Shown: positions 51,460 to 62,097, numbered from the stretch's first letter. The stretch is DNA of 64,000 nucleotides from Streptomyces rhizosphaerihabitans (GCF_025399795.1 NZ_JAODTZ010000030.1:59791-123790), one strand, 5' to 3'. Notes: generated from the sequence alone by a model not told the origin. A program made the numbers and translations.

Positions 51460-52925
51460 GACGCGGCTCCGAGGCCCGCCGCGCGATGGAGCAGCGCGAC
51501 GTAGTCACGGATCCAGCCGCGTACCGTGGCCGCGTCCCACAGGTCGGTGGAGAACTCCGCGTATCCGGACAGGACGTCGCCGACGGGGATCAGTCCGAGC
51601 CCCAGCTCGTCGCGGGACGCGGCCCCGGCGACCGGGGTGACGGCCGCCGTCACATCAGGCAGGGCGAGGCCCGGTCCGAGGTCGAGCGAGTTCTGGAAGT
51701 GAAAGCTGATCGGCAGCGCCGCCCCCGTCGAGGTATCGGGCGCGAGATACGGCTCGACATCCGAGACCGGCAGCAGCCGCTCGATCGACTCCAGGGCGCC
51801 GAGCCCCGTCCGGGCGGCCAGCACGCCGAGGTCCGCGTCGTCTCCTGCGGTGAGCCGCAGGACGAAAGGGGTGGCGGTGCAGGCCGCGAGAGCCTCCAGC
51901 TCCCGGCGTTCCCGGTTCGCGTACGGTGCGACCACGGGCAGTTCCGGTCGGCCCGACAGCTTGCACATCAGCATTCCGAAAGCCGCCGCGCAGACCGCGA
52001 ACCCCGTGGTGCCGTGGCGGGCCGCACACGCCTCCACCGCCTGCCGTGTCCCGGCCGGCACCGTGAAGAACTCCGTGGCGCCGCGCCCGCTCAGCCTCTT
52101 CGGCCTCGGTCGGTCGAGCGGCAGAGCATGCCCGGCCCGCAGGCCGCGCAGCGTACCGGCCCAGTAGGCCCGGCTGCGGGCTCCGTATGCCGGATCCGCC
52201 GCCCTGTCCTGCTGCCACAGCGCGTACTCCAGCGTCTGCGGCACCCGGGAATCCAGGTCCAAAGGCCGACCCGTCACGATCGCCGTGTAAAGCGCCGCGA
52301 GTTCACTCAGCAGCAGACTCACCGACCAGCCGTCGCAGGCGGAATGGTGCAGCACGAGCACCAGCGTCCAGGCCCGCGGCCCGGTGCGCAGCAGCCGCAA
52401 CCTCGGCGCGGTGCCCACGCACGGGTCGAACGCCACGGCCGCCTCCTTCTCCGCGATCCGCCGCGCCGCGCCCTCCGGGTCGTCCTCCTCCGTCAGGTCC
52501 TCAACGGGCAGGAGCAGCGGGCGGGATGACATCACCTCCTGCTGCCACTGAGCCCCGTCCCTGCGGTACCGAGTTCGCAGCGACTCGTGCCGCAGTACCA
52601 GCCCTGCGAGCGCGCCCCGCAGGGCGCAGACGTCCAGTGCTCCTTCGAAGCCGACGCGGAACGGCACATTGAGCACCTGGGGAAGCGGCACCTTCTCATG
52701 CACGGCCAGATACCGCCGCTGCTCCCGGGTCACCGGCCCGCTCCGCACCACCCGCCCAGTTCCGAGCCGCACCAGCAGCTCGCTCTTCAGCTCCCGCAGC
52801 GCGGCCAGCAGCTGCGGTGTCACGGCGGCTGCGGGCCCGTCGTAGCGCAGCCGTTGCCCGTCCGGGGAGAGCCGCACATCGGACCCGGCGAGCCGCACCA
52901 GCAGCTCGTCGGTCCGGTCCGCCAC
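51456..52925 (-). CDS. stand-alone NRPS condensation protein with TubC-like docking domain
   Basis: The 489-residue protein starts with about 50 residues resembling a TubC N-terminal docking domain (LLVRLAGSDVRLSPDGQRLRY). A complete condensation domain follows, with LVLHHSACDGWSVSLLL (HHxxxDG) and LPVVAPYANRERRELE. No adenylation or carrier domain is attached. It probably docks to the upstream synthetase and releases or extends the carrier-bound chain, perhaps by condensing it with a free amine. I chose GTG at 52925 because AGGAGGA precedes it; GTG at 52949 would overlap the synthetase stop codon. Its end overlaps the thioesterase start by four bases. Confidence 0.82.
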   Translation of the reverse strand: MADRTDELLVRLAGSDVRLSPDGQRLRYDGPAAAVTPQLLAALRELKSELLVRLGTGRVVRSGPVTREQRRYLAVHEKVPLPQVLNVPFRVGFEGALDVCALRGALAGLVLRHESLRTRYRRDGAQWQQEVMSSRPLLLPVEDLTEEDDPEGAARRIAEKEAAVAFDPCVGTAPRLRLLRTGPRAWTLVLVLHHSACDGWSVSLLLSELAALYTAIVTGRPLDLDSRVPQTLEYALWQQDRAADPAYGARSRAYWAGTLRGLRAGHALPLDRPRPKRLSGRGATEFFTVPAGTRQAVEACAARHGTTGFAVCAAAFGMLMCKLSGRPELPVVAPYANRERRELEALAACTATPFVLRLTAGDDADLGVLAARTGLGALESIERLLPVSDVEPYLAPDTSTGAALPISFHFQNSLDLGPGLALPDVTAAVTPVAGAASRDELGLGLIPVGDVLSGYAEFSTDLWDAATVRGWIRDYVALLHRAAGLGAAS

Positions 52926-52945
52926 GGCTCCTCCTGGTGGGCGGG

Positions 52946-55900
52946 TCACAGGGTGCCCGCCGCTCGGTCGCCCGTCCGCACCTCGGCGCCCGGCCGCTCC
53001 GAGAGCCGCGCGGCCATGGCCCGCACGGTCGGTGCCTGGTAGAAGCGCGCCATCGGGTAGTCCGTGCCGAAGGCCTCCCGTACGCGGTTCAGCAGGCGTA
53101 TGGCTGTGATCGAGTGGCCACCGAGGTCGAAGAACGAGGTGTCGAGCCCGATTTCGTCGATGTCCACGTCGAACTCCGCCGACCAGATCAACCGGACCCG
53201 GAACTCCGGTGATTCCGTGCCGGGCGTCTCCCGGGCCGGAGCCGGGCCGGGCTCCTGCCCGGCAGGAGCCGTGCCGGGCGCGGAACCCGTGGGCCCCGGG
53301 GACGCCACCAGCCGGGGTGCCGACAGGCCCGCCCGGTCAACCTTGCCGTTCCCGGTGACCGGCAGCGCGGGCAGGATCGACCAGGCTCGGGGCACGAGGT
53401 GTTCCGGGAGCCGCTCGGCCAGCTCGGCGCACAGCCGGTCGGCGGCGGCCTGGTCGTCCCCGTCCTGCCCGGCAGCGGATCCGGCCCGCGGATCGGCCGC
53501 GGGCTCGGACAGGACTACGTACGCCGCGAGACAAGCCTCGTCCCGGCTGTTCCTGCGGGCCGTCACCAGGGCATCGCGGACTCCGGGCAGCGCGAGCAGG
53601 GCCCGTGAAACCTCTTCCGGCTCCACTCGGAAGCCGCGGATCTTCACCTGGTCGTCGGCGCGTCCGTGGAACTCCAGCGTGCCGTCGGCGGTCCACCGCA
53701 CGAGATCGCCCGTCCGGTACAGACGGCTGTCGCCCGATGCGTCGTTCGGGTCCGCCACGAACCGCTTCGCTGTCGCCTCCGGCCGACCGAGGTAGCCACG
53801 GGCGACCCCGGCGCCACCGATGTGCAGTTCCCCCACGGTGCCCGCCGGGACGGGCGTGCCCTGGGCGTCGAGCACCCGCAGCCGCACACCGTCGATGGGC
53901 CGCCCGATGGGCACAGGGCCCGGGTCGGCTCCGGGTGGCGCGGGGGCGACCTCCTCCAGGGTGCACAGAACGGTGCCCTCCGTCGGCCCGTATGCGTTGA
54001 AGACCCGGTACGGCGTACCGGGGCGCGGCCTGCGCCGCATGACGTCGCCGCCGATCAGCAGCTGCCGGAGGGCGGGCTGCCGCGCCAGGTCCAGCTGGAG
54101 AACCGCCTCGCCCAGGGGCGTGGGCAGGATCGAGAAGGTCACGCCCTCGGTGGTGTACCAGCGGGCGAGGGCGGGGGGATCGAGGCGGGACGCCTCGTCG
54201 ACGACGGCGAGGGACGCTCCGGCGGTCAGCGCCGGCCAGATCTCCAGCACCGCGGCGTCGAAGGCCGGACTGCACACCAGTGCGCTGCGGTCCTCGGCCG
54301 AGAAGTCGAAACGCCCCTTGTGCCACCGGCACAGGTTCACCAGATTGCGGTGGGTGACGACGACCCCGTTGGGCCTGCCGGTGGTGCCGGACGTGTAGAT
54401 GACGTAGCAGGGGTCGTCGGGCATGCCCGACGACGCTTCGTGAACCGGTGTCACGGCCTCGCCGTCGCAGGCCTCCGCGACATCGAGCACTGTGATACCC
54501 GGAACCGGCCGCACCAGCTCCCGCCCGGCGTCCGATGTCACCAGCAGCTGCGCGCCGCAGTCGGCCAGGACGCGCTCCGCGTGCGCCGCGCCGAGGGCGG
54601 GGTCCAGCGGAACGTACGCACAGCCCGACTTGAGCACGCCGAGCTGCGCGACGACCAGGTCCGCCGACCGCGGCAGCAGCACGGCGACCAGCCCCTGCGC
54701 AGCGTGCGCCCGGAGCATGGCGGCGAGTCGCTCGGCTCGTGTGTCCAGCTCCCGGTAGCTCAACACCGTTGTTCCCTGCACCACGGCGGTACGCCCCGGG
54801 TGCGCCGCGGCCTGTCGGGCGATCAGGCCGTGGACGGTGGCGTCGTCCTGCTCCACCGTGCGCGCGGCCGATGGGGCGTCAGGCTCCCGTACGGCTGCGG
54901 AGAGGATCTCGCGCAGCGAGGTGAAAAACGCCTCGACGGTGTCTTCGTCGAACAGGTCGGTGCTGTACTCCAGATGGCAGCGAATGCCCTCGGGAAGATC
55001 GGTGAAGTACACCGAGAGATCGGTGAGTGCCTTGTCGGGCCCGGCATCGAGCGGGACGGCGCGGACGTCCGGCAGGTCGAAGCGGAACGGGTCTGCCCTC
55101 TCGAACTCGGCCAGCACCTGGTACACCGGCGTGCGATCGGTGCGCCGCTGCGGGTTGAGGGCCCGCACGACCGTCTCGAACGGCACCGAGGCATGGTCGT
55201 ACGCGTCCAGGGCCGTCCCCCGCACCCTCCGCAGCAACTCGGCGAACGACGGGGCGCCGGACAGATCGAGGCGCAGCGCGACGGTGTTGACGAAGAAGCC
55301 GACAAGGTCCTCTGCCCCGGCAGGGCGGTTGGACACCGGTGTTCCGACGACGATGTCGTCCTGGCCGGTGACGCGGTGGAGTGCGGCCGCGTACCCGGCG
55401 AGCAGTGTCATGAAGAGGGTAACGCGACGGGAACGGCTCAACTCTCTTATGGAGGCGGAGAGTTCGGGGTCGAGCGTGCGGAACAGGGCCCGGCCGCGGC
55501 CCGTCATGGTGCTGGGCCGCGGCCGGTCGCCAGGCAGGTCCAGCACGGGCAGCTCGCCGTCCAGCACGTCCCGCCAGTACGCCAGGTCTGCCTCGTCGTG
55601 GGCGGGTTCGGTGGCCGCCCGCGCGCCGTGGCCGGCCGCGAGCTCCGGCAGCGGGGCCGCCGTACCGGTGCGTGCGGCCCGGTAGAGCGCCGATAGATCG
55701 CGGGCGATGACGGCCGCGGACTCGGCGTCCACCACGATGTGGTGCATCGCGAGCACCAGCACGTGCTCGTCAGGGCCCAGCCGGACCAGCCGGGCCACGA
55801 ACAGCGGGCCTTCCGCGAGATCGAAGAGGCGTGCTCCCTCCGCGTCCAGCACGTCGCGGACGGCGGTGTCGACGACGGAGAAGTCCGGCTCACCGGCGGG

Positions 55901-58831
55901 CAGCACGAACTGCCGGGGCTCGCCGTCCACGTCACGGAACACCGTCCGCAGGTTCTCGTGCCGGGCCACAAGCCCACGCAGCGCCGAGTGCAGCGCGGAC
56001 ACGTCCAACGGTCCTTCCAGGCGTACCGCCTTCGTCTCGTTGTAGGCCGTCCCGCCCGGGAACATCCGCTCAAGGAACCACACACTCCGCCGGCCGGCCG
56101 ACAGCGGGGTCCCGCTGTCCGCGGGAGCGCTGCTCCGCCGGTACGAGGCGCGCAGCGCGTCGAGTCGGCCGAGTCCGGCCCGCAGCCGGTCGGCGGAGAG
56201 CCCGAAGTCGACGAGGGAGACGATCTCGTCCGCCCCCGCCGCACTGACCGCGTCGACGACCGGCGTCACCGAGGCGGGGGTGCCGATCAGCGCCCGCTGG
56301 TCGCAGTAGCGGTGATAGGCGCGGCGGAACAGGACATCCAGATCGTCCGGGCTGAGGGCATCCAGGTCCACCTGGTAGCCGAGGCTGTTGGACACCCCGC
56401 CGAAGAGCGACAGCGACGATCGCATGTAGCGCGCCAGCGGTTCGTACGCCTCGGCGCGTGCTGTTTCGTGGTCGTCGGCCAGATAGGTGTGCAGGAGTAC
56501 GGCGACCCGGCCCGCGGCCGGATCGAGGCCGTGCTCGGCACGGGTCCTGCGGTACAGCGCGATGTTCTCGGCGAGCCGCTCCACGCTCTGTGCCATCAGA
56601 TTGGTGACGATGCCCAGGTCGTTCCGCGCCGCCAGGGCGTACGAGTCCGGGTTGCCGACCACGGCCGCGTACATGGGCACTGCTGCCTGGAGGGGCTGCG
56701 GGAACAGCCGCACCTCGCGCTCGCCGTCGCCGGTGCGCCGCAACAGCCCTTCGCCGCGCCACAGTCGGCGCACCTCGTCCAGCTGCTCGTACATCGTCTC
56801 CTTGTGCCGGCCGAAGCGGTCGGGGAAGAAGACGAAGTCGTTGGCGTGCCAGCCGCTCGCGCAGCCGATGCCGACGCGCCCTCCGGACAGGTTGTCGACC
56901 ATCGACCACTCCTCCGCGACGCGGATGGAGTCGTGCAGGGGCAGGACCACGGATCCCCCGTTGATCCGGACACGGGACGTCTCGCGGGCGAGCGCGGCCG
57001 CGAGGACGACAGGGTTCGGGAAGAGGCCGCCGAAGGAGTGAAAGTGCCGTTCGGGTGTCCAGAGGGCGTGGAAACCGTGGGCGTCGGCGAAGCGGGCGGC
57101 GTCCAGAAGCAGTTCGTAGCCCGCCTGCGGACTGGTGTTCTCCGGATAGTCGCCGAAGAAGTAGAGGCTGAAGTCGGGGGCAGCGGGCCGGGGGGTGACC
57201 ACGGAAACCCTCTCCGGCTCGGGAGCCGTGCCCGTGCCCGGCTCATGTGTCCTTGCGACGCGGAGCGCCGGAGCCGGGCGGGTACGTGCCGGGCCGCCGG
57301 GAAAGAACCCCGCTTCGCGCAGTTCGCGCAGTGAGCCCTTGACGGCGTCGGTGACCTCCGCCAGGTCCTCGTCGGTGTGCGCCGTGGACAGGAAGAAGTT
57401 CCGCCACTCCCAGACGTGTACACCGCGCAGCATCAGATGGTGGTAGAGCAGCTCCATGTCGGCCCGGTGCTCGAAGCGGAACATCGATCCGAAATGGGCC
57501 AGCCGCAGCGGGAACTCCTCTGCCGCGAAGAATCCGTTGAGCTCGGCCGCGAACCGGTCCGTCCGCGCGTTCAGACGCTCCTGGAGGCCGGGACCCTGCT
57601 CCTTGAGATGGGCGAGGACCGCGCGGGCCGCGACCATGGACACCGGGTGCTGGATGTACGTACCCCCGAAGAAGGTGGTGTCCGCCCGGGGGTAGCTGTC
57701 GTCCCCGTACTGCCAGAAACCGCCGTCGACGCCGTCCATGATGTCCGCGCGGCCGGCGATGGCCCCGATCGGGTAGCCGCCGCCGAGCAGCTTGCCATAG
57801 GTCGCGAGATCAGGGGTGACGCCGTACAGCTCCTGCGCCCCGCGCAAGGCGGGGCGGAATCCGGTCAGCATCTCGTCGAATATCAGGACAATGCCATGGC
57901 GCCGGGTCAGTTCACGCAGGCGGCGCACGAACGCGACGGGCCGCAGCGAGGGGTGGCGGCTCTGCACGGGCTCGATCACCACGGCCGCGATGCGGTCGGC
58001 GTGCCGCTCGATCGTGGCCAGCGATTCCTCGTTCCCGTAGTCGAGGACCAGCAGCTCGGCGACGGCGCTGTGCGGGATGCCGGGAGAGACGGGCACGGTG
58101 GGTCGGTCGTCCGGCGCGCCGGAGCCGCGGCCCAGCACGTTGTCCGCGTGTCCGTGGTACGAGCCGTGGAAAGTCACCACCAGGTCGCGGCCGGTGGCCG
58201 CGCGGGCCAGCCGCAGCGCCCCGGAGTTCGCTTCCGTGCCGGAGTTGGCGAAGGCCACGCGCTCCATGCCGGTGAGACCGGCCAGCAGTTCGGCGGCCTC
58301 ACCGGTCTCCTCGGCGCGAGGGCCGAGCCGGATGCCCCGGGAGAGGTGGCGGCGGACAGCCTCGGCGACGAACGGCGGTTCATGACCGAAGAGCAGGACA
58401 CCGAAGCCCATGGTGATGTCGACGTACCGATTGCCGTCGATGTCCTCCAGACGGACACCGCCCGCCCGGTTCGCCGCGATCGGGTACAGCATCTCCTTGG
58501 TGCTGCTGCGGAAGCCGACCACGGCCCGGCTGTCCGCCAGGACGCGGCGGTGGCGGGCGGCGAGCTCCTTCGACCGGGGTGTTCTGCTCGTGTAGCGGCG
58601 AACCAGGTCGTCGAGGTGGGCTTTCTGGGTGCTCGGCGCGGTTTCGCCGACCATTCCGGAAGCGCGGGAGACGGTCACGTGCGGGCCGTGCACCGAGGGC
58701 ACGGCGCTCTCCGGGGGATCCGGTTCCGCGGAACCGGGAGTGCCGAGCTGGCCGTCGATGCGCCGGGCGAGCTCGGTCATGGCGGCCAGATCCCTGTCGA
58801 TGGCTACGCCGGGGGTCGCGGTGCCCGTCAC
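52946..58831 (-). CDS. hybrid NRPS: aminotransferase - luciferase-like monooxygenase - C - A - PCP
   Basis: The 1961-residue protein has in order: class III aminotransferase (about 80-510; VAFANSGTEANSGALRLARA, PLP Lys in YGKLLGGGYPIGA near 346), flavin-dependent luciferase-like monooxygenase (about 550-890; FSLYFFGDYPEN, GIGCASGWHANDF), condensation (about 905-1340; MHHIVVDAES, with A in place of the final G), adenylation (about 1360-1820; VIYTSGTTGRPNG, NAYGPTEGT, LYRTGDLVRW, GNGKVDR) and PCP (FFDLGGHSITAI, near 1895). Acting after a KS-AT-ACP, the first domains should turn a beta-keto group into an amine and hydroxylate nearby. By hand alignment the A-domain pocket reads D-A-L-I-L-G-A-V-L, suggesting a hydrophobic or aromatic residue. 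Confidence 0.9.
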   Translation of the reverse strand: MTGTATPGVAIDRDLAAMTELARRIDGQLGTPGSAEPDPPESAVPSVHGPHVTVSRASGMVGETAPSTQKAHLDDLVRRYTSRTPRSKELAARHRRVLADSRAVVGFRSSTKEMLYPIAANRAGGVRLEDIDGNRYVDITMGFGVLLFGHEPPFVAEAVRRHLSRGIRLGPRAEETGEAAELLAGLTGMERVAFANSGTEANSGALRLARAATGRDLVVTFHGSYHGHADNVLGRGSGAPDDRPTVPVSPGIPHSAVAELLVLDYGNEESLATIERHADRIAAVVIEPVQSRHPSLRPVAFVRRLRELTRRHGIVLIFDEMLTGFRPALRGAQELYGVTPDLATYGKLLGGGYPIGAIAGRADIMDGVDGGFWQYGDDSYPRADTTFFGGTYIQHPVSMVAARAVLAHLKEQGPGLQERLNARTDRFAAELNGFFAAEEFPLRLAHFGSMFRFEHRADMELLYHHLMLRGVHVWEWRNFFLSTAHTDEDLAEVTDAVKGSLRELREAGFFPGGPARTRPAPALRVARTHEPGTGTAPEPERVSVVTPRPAAPDFSLYFFGDYPENTSPQAGYELLLDAARFADAHGFHALWTPERHFHSFGGLFPNPVVLAAALARETSRVRINGGSVVLPLHDSIRVAEEWSMVDNLSGGRVGIGCASGWHANDFVFFPDRFGRHKETMYEQLDEVRRLWRGEGLLRRTGDGEREVRLFPQPLQAAVPMYAAVVGNPDSYALAARNDLGIVTNLMAQSVERLAENIALYRRTRAEHGLDPAAGRVAVLLHTYLADDHETARAEAYEPLARYMRSSLSLFGGVSNSLGYQVDLDALSPDDLDVLFRRAYHRYCDQRALIGTPASVTPVVDAVSAAGADEIVSLVDFGLSADRLRAGLGRLDALRASYRRSSAPADSGTPLSAGRRSVWFLERMFPGGTAYNETKAVRLEGPLDVSALHSALRGLVARHENLRTVFRDVDGEPRQFVLPAGEPDFSVVDTAVRDVLDAEGARLFDLAEGPLFVARLVRLGPDEHVLVLAMHHIVVDAESAAVIARDLSALYRAARTGTAAPLPELAAGHGARAATEPAHDEADLAYWRDVLDGELPVLDLPGDRPRPSTMTGRGRALFRTLDPELSASIRELSRSRRVTLFMTLLAGYAAALHRVTGQDDIVVGTPVSNRPAGAEDLVGFFVNTVALRLDLSGAPSFAELLRRVRGTALDAYDHASVPFETVVRALNPQRRTDRTPVYQVLAEFERADPFRFDLPDVRAVPLDAGPDKALTDLSVYFTDLPEGIRCHLEYSTDLFDEDTVEAFFTSLREILSAAVREPDAPSAARTVEQDDATVHGLIARQAAAHPGRTAVVQGTTVLSYRELDTRAERLAAMLRAHAAQGLVAVLLPRSADLVVAQLGVLKSGCAYVPLDPALGAAHAERVLADCGAQLLVTSDAGRELVRPVPGITVLDVAEACDGEAVTPVHEASSGMPDDPCYVIYTSGTTGRPNGVVVTHRNLVNLCRWHKGRFDFSAEDRSALVCSPAFDAAVLEIWPALTAGASLAVVDEASRLDPPALARWYTTEGVTFSILPTPLGEAVLQLDLARQPALRQLLIGGDVMRRRPRPGTPYRVFNAYGPTEGTVLCTLEEVAPAPPGADPGPVPIGRPIDGVRLRVLDAQGTPVPAGTVGELHIGGAGVARGYLGRPEATAKRFVADPNDASGDSRLYRTGDLVRWTADGTLEFHGRADDQVKIRGFRVEPEEVSRALLALPGVRDALVTARRNSRDEACLAAYVVLSEPAADPRAGSAAGQDGDDQAAADRLCAELAERLPEHLVPRAWSILPALPVTGNGKVDRAGLSAPRLVASPGPTGSAPGTAPAGQEPGPAPARETPGTESPEFRVRLIWSAEFDVDIDEIGLDTSFFDLGGHSITAIRLLNRVREAFGTDYPMARFYQAPTVRAMAARLSERPGAEVRTGDRAAGTL

Positions 58832-61800
58832 CTGACCACGCTCCCGTTCACCGCGGTGGCCAGCAACTGGGTCAGCTGGCTCATCAGCTGGAGCTGGATC
58901 TGTGAGATCTGCATGACCTGGCGGGTCAGATCGGCCAGTTCGCCCCGCGTGGCGTACTCCGTGTGACCGAACGCGGCCGGCGCGGCCGGCGCGGGCGAGA
59001 CGGGCGCGGCCTGCACGGGCGCGAACGAGACGGGCTCAGGCGGCAGGGGCTGGATGGGTGAGACGGGTGTGGTGGCGATGGTTGGCGCCAGTGTCACCTC
59101 CGGTGCGGACAGCGGCGATTCCGAGGCGGTCCCGGCACCGCCGGTGCGGCCGACGATCAGCTCCGCAAGCTGCCCGGGAGTCGCGGCTTCCTCGAACAGC
59201 TCCCGCATCGCCACCTTCACCCGGTGCTCCTGCTCCAGCTCCCGCAGAACGTTGATCATCTGCAGCGAGTCCGCCCCCAGGTCGAAGAACGATGTGTCTG
59301 GGGTGATCTCCTGCTCCGAGTAACCCAGGTGGCGTGCCGTCACTTTGATGATGTGCCGCCGCACGCGCTCGGTGACCGACCACGATTCCATGACTGTGAC
59401 CCCATCCCTCGTCGATTCGCCAGTGCCGTCCTTCGTCGGCTGCGGTCCTGTCCAGTACTTCTTGTGCTGAAAGCGGTAGCCGGGCAGCGGAATACGGCGC
59501 CCGTCGCATCCTTCGAGCAGCGCCCGCCAGTCAAGGGGCGCCCCCTCGCAGTGCAGCGCCGCGACCGCCTCCCACAGCGCTTCGAGCCGACTGCCCCGGC
59601 GCAGGCTGGGGAGCGCCCGTACGCTCGGTACCGCTTCGCGCGCCAGTGAGCACAGAGTGCTGTGCGGTCCGGCCTCGACCAGTGCGCCGGCCCCAGACTC
59701 CGCCAGCGCGTCCAGAACCGCGTCGAAGCGCACCGGCTGCCGCGCCTGGCGCAGCAGATACGCTGCGTCCGGCACCCATCCGGTCGGCTTCACGGCCCCG
59801 TCGATCCCACTGATGAACGGCACCCGTACCGGCCGGAACGCGACATCGGCGAGCGTGCCCCGGAACTCCTCCAGAACCGGATCCATCAGCGCCGTGTGGA
59901 ACGCCCGGTCCACGGGCAGCCGGTGGCACGGCACTCCGCGTTCGTCCAGCATTCGGCGCAGCCGGTCCACGGCGGCGGCCGGACCAGCCAGCACATGACG
60001 CAGTTCACCGTTGCCGACCGCGTACTCCACACCGGGCACCTCCGTCGCGTACCGCTCAGCATCCGCCCGGCCGGCCTCCACGGCGACCATGCCACCCGGT
60101 GCGCCGAGCTGCTCGGTCAGCCGACCGCGCCGCGCTGTGAGCAGCAGCCCGTCCCGCAGGCTCAGTCCCCCCGCCGCGTACAGGGCGGCGTACTCACCGA
60201 GACTGTGTCCGGCCGTGGTCCTGGGGGCGATGCCGAAGGATGCCCACAGTTCAGTGAGCGCGCACTGGAGGGCGAACAGCGCGGGCTGTGCCTGCTCGGT
60301 GCGCCACACCGGATCCGCGGCTCCCGGTGTCAGCATGCGCTCCAGGAGCGAAGTGCCGGACTCCGCCCGGTACAGCTCCTCGCAGCTGTCCAGGACGTTC
60401 TGCACGACCGGGAACCGCTCGTACAGCGGTCCGGCCATGTTCCGGTAGGTGCTGCCCTGCCCCGTGAACATGAACGCCGCGCCCGCGAACCCGCCGCCTG
60501 CCGCACCCGTGGCCACCGCCGCCGTGGCTCCTCGAAGATGGGCGTCGAGGGCGTCCGCGAGGGCGTCCGGGGTGGCACCCCGGACCACAAGACGGTGCCG
60601 GTGGCTGCGGCGCCCGAGAGCAGCCGTGGTGACCAGGTCGGCCGGGTCGGTATCCGGGGCACGGCGCAGGCGGTCGCGGAATGCGCGGGCGTTGGCGGCG
60701 AGCGCCGCCTCTGTACGGCCCGAGATCGGCAGCAGCGGTGGCGGCGGTACGGCGCCGACGGCCCGCGCCGCGGGAGCCGGGGCCTCTTCCAGGATCATGT
60801 GGACATTTGTGCCGCCAACCCCTAGGGAGGTGACCCCCGCTCTGCGTGGGGAGGCGTCCGCCGGCCACTCCTGGGCTCCCGCGGGTATGTAGAAGGGGCT
60901 GCTGCGCAGATCGAGCGCGGGATTCGGACTGCCGAAACCCGCCATGGGCGGGATCACTCCGTGGCGCAGTACCAGCACTGCCTTGATGAGCCCGGCCAGC
61001 CCGGAACACACGTCGAGATGGCCGATGTTGGCCTTTGTCGACCCAAGGGCGCAGTGGCCCGTACGGTCGGTGTCCTCGCGGAACGCACGTGCCGCGCCCT
61101 CGAATTCGATCGGATCGCCTTTGAAGGTGCCGGTGCCGTGCGTCTCCAGATAGCCGATCGTGCCGGCGTCCACCCCGGCCGCGTCGAGCGCGCGGCGGAT
61201 GGCCCGGTACTGGCCGGTGGCGCTCGGTGCCGTATACGCCGCCTTTCCGGCGCCGTCGTTGGTGACACCCCAGCCGCGGATCACGGCGTGCACGGTGTCG
61301 CCGTCGGCCAGTGCCCGGTCCAGCCGCTTGAGGACGACCGCCGCTACTCCGGCACCGCCCACCGTGCCGTCGGACTCCGCGTCGAAGGCGCGCAGAACGC
61401 CCGTCCGAGAGAGGATCGAGCCCTTGACGTACTGGTAGCCGAGCACTTGCGGGAAATGTACGGCGGTGGCCCCGGCGACCGCCACGTCGGCGTCGCCCGC
61501 GAGGACCGACTGGGCGGCGAGCTGGACGGCCACCAGCGAACTGGAGCAGCCGGTCTGGACGTTGACCGACGGTCCGGTCAGTCCGAGGCGGAAGGAGGCC
61601 CGAGTCGCCGTGAAGTCACAGTAGTTGCCGACCATGGTCTGCATGCGGGAGACCCAGTCGTCGCCGATACCGCCGGGCAGGACGTTGTTGAGCAGGTAGT
61701 TCTGCATGGCGTAGAGGTGGTAGCCGGTGCTGGCGAACATGCCGACGCACAGACCGTCCTGCTCCTGCGGATAGCCGCTGTCCTCCAGGGCGTGCTGGCA

Positions 61801-62097
61801 GCACTCCAGGAACAGCCGATGCTGGGGATCGGTGACCGTCGCCTCCCGGGAACTCATCCCGAAGTATTCGGCGTCGAATCCCGAGATGTCGCGAAGGAAG
61901 CCGCCGGCGGCCACGAATCCTGGGGCAGTGTAGGTGGCGGATGGAATTCCGGCCGCTTCCAGTTCACTTGGCGTGAAATGCTGCAAGGACACCTTTCCGG
62001 TCCGGATGTTGTCCCAGAATCTCTCGGGGGAATCGGCGCCGGGAAAGCGGAACGACATACCGATGACGGCGATCTGGGCGGTGTCCGCTGTTTTCAT
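58828..62097 (-). CDS. type I PKS module KS-AT-ACP
   Basis: The 1089-residue protein has KS (about 8-430; nucleophile in VQTGCSSSLVAVQL, ETHGTGTFKGDP and KANIGHLD), AT (about 530-840; GHSLGEYAALYAAG, with RAFHTALMD suggesting malonyl-CoA) and ACP (FFDLGADSLQMINVL near 942). A Pro/Ala-rich linker leads to a C-terminal helix ISQIQLQLMSQLTQLL that may be a docking coiled coil. There are no reductive domains, in line with transamination of the beta-keto group by the next protein. No loading module is present, so the starter acyl chain must come from elsewhere. Overlaps the NRPS start (ATGA). Confidence 0.92.
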   Translation of the reverse strand: MKTADTAQIAVIGMSFRFPGADSPERFWDNIRTGKVSLQHFTPSELEAAGIPSATYTAPGFVAAGGFLRDISGFDAEYFGMSSREATVTDPQHRLFLECCQHALEDSGYPQEQDGLCVGMFASTGYHLYAMQNYLLNNVLPGGIGDDWVSRMQTMVGNYCDFTATRASFRLGLTGPSVNVQTGCSSSLVAVQLAAQSVLAGDADVAVAGATAVHFPQVLGYQYVKGSILSRTGVLRAFDAESDGTVGGAGVAAVVLKRLDRALADGDTVHAVIRGWGVTNDGAGKAAYTAPSATGQYRAIRRALDAAGVDAGTIGYLETHGTGTFKGDPIEFEGAARAFREDTDRTGHCALGSTKANIGHLDVCSGLAGLIKAVLVLRHGVIPPMAGFGSPNPALDLRSSPFYIPAGAQEWPADASPRRAGVTSLGVGGTNVHMILEEAPAPAARAVGAVPPPPLLPISGRTEAALAANARAFRDRLRRAPDTDPADLVTTAALGRRSHRHRLVVRGATPDALADALDAHLRGATAAVATGAAGGGFAGAAFMFTGQGSTYRNMAGPLYERFPVVQNVLDSCEELYRAESGTSLLERMLTPGAADPVWRTEQAQPALFALQCALTELWASFGIAPRTTAGHSLGEYAALYAAGGLSLRDGLLLTARRGRLTEQLGAPGGMVAVEAGRADAERYATEVPGVEYAVGNGELRHVLAGPAAAVDRLRRMLDERGVPCHRLPVDRAFHTALMDPVLEEFRGTLADVAFRPVRVPFISGIDGAVKPTGWVPDAAYLLRQARQPVRFDAVLDALAESGAGALVEAGPHSTLCSLAREAVPSVRALPSLRRGSRLEALWEAVAALHCEGAPLDWRALLEGCDGRRIPLPGYRFQHKKYWTGPQPTKDGTGESTRDGVTVMESWSVTERVRRHIIKVTARHLGYSEQEITPDTSFFDLGADSLQMINVLRELEQEHRVKVAMRELFEEAATPGQLAELIVGRTGGAGTASESPLSAPEVTLAPTIATTPVSPIQPLPPEPVSFAPVQAAPVSPAPAAPAAFGHTEYATRGELADLTRQVMQISQIQLQLMSQLTQLLATAVNGSVVR

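Noticed and set aside
53666..55696. Plus-strand frame of 676 codons inside the NRPS gene
   Set aside because: Lies opposite C and A domains with intact motifs; Arg-rich shadow.
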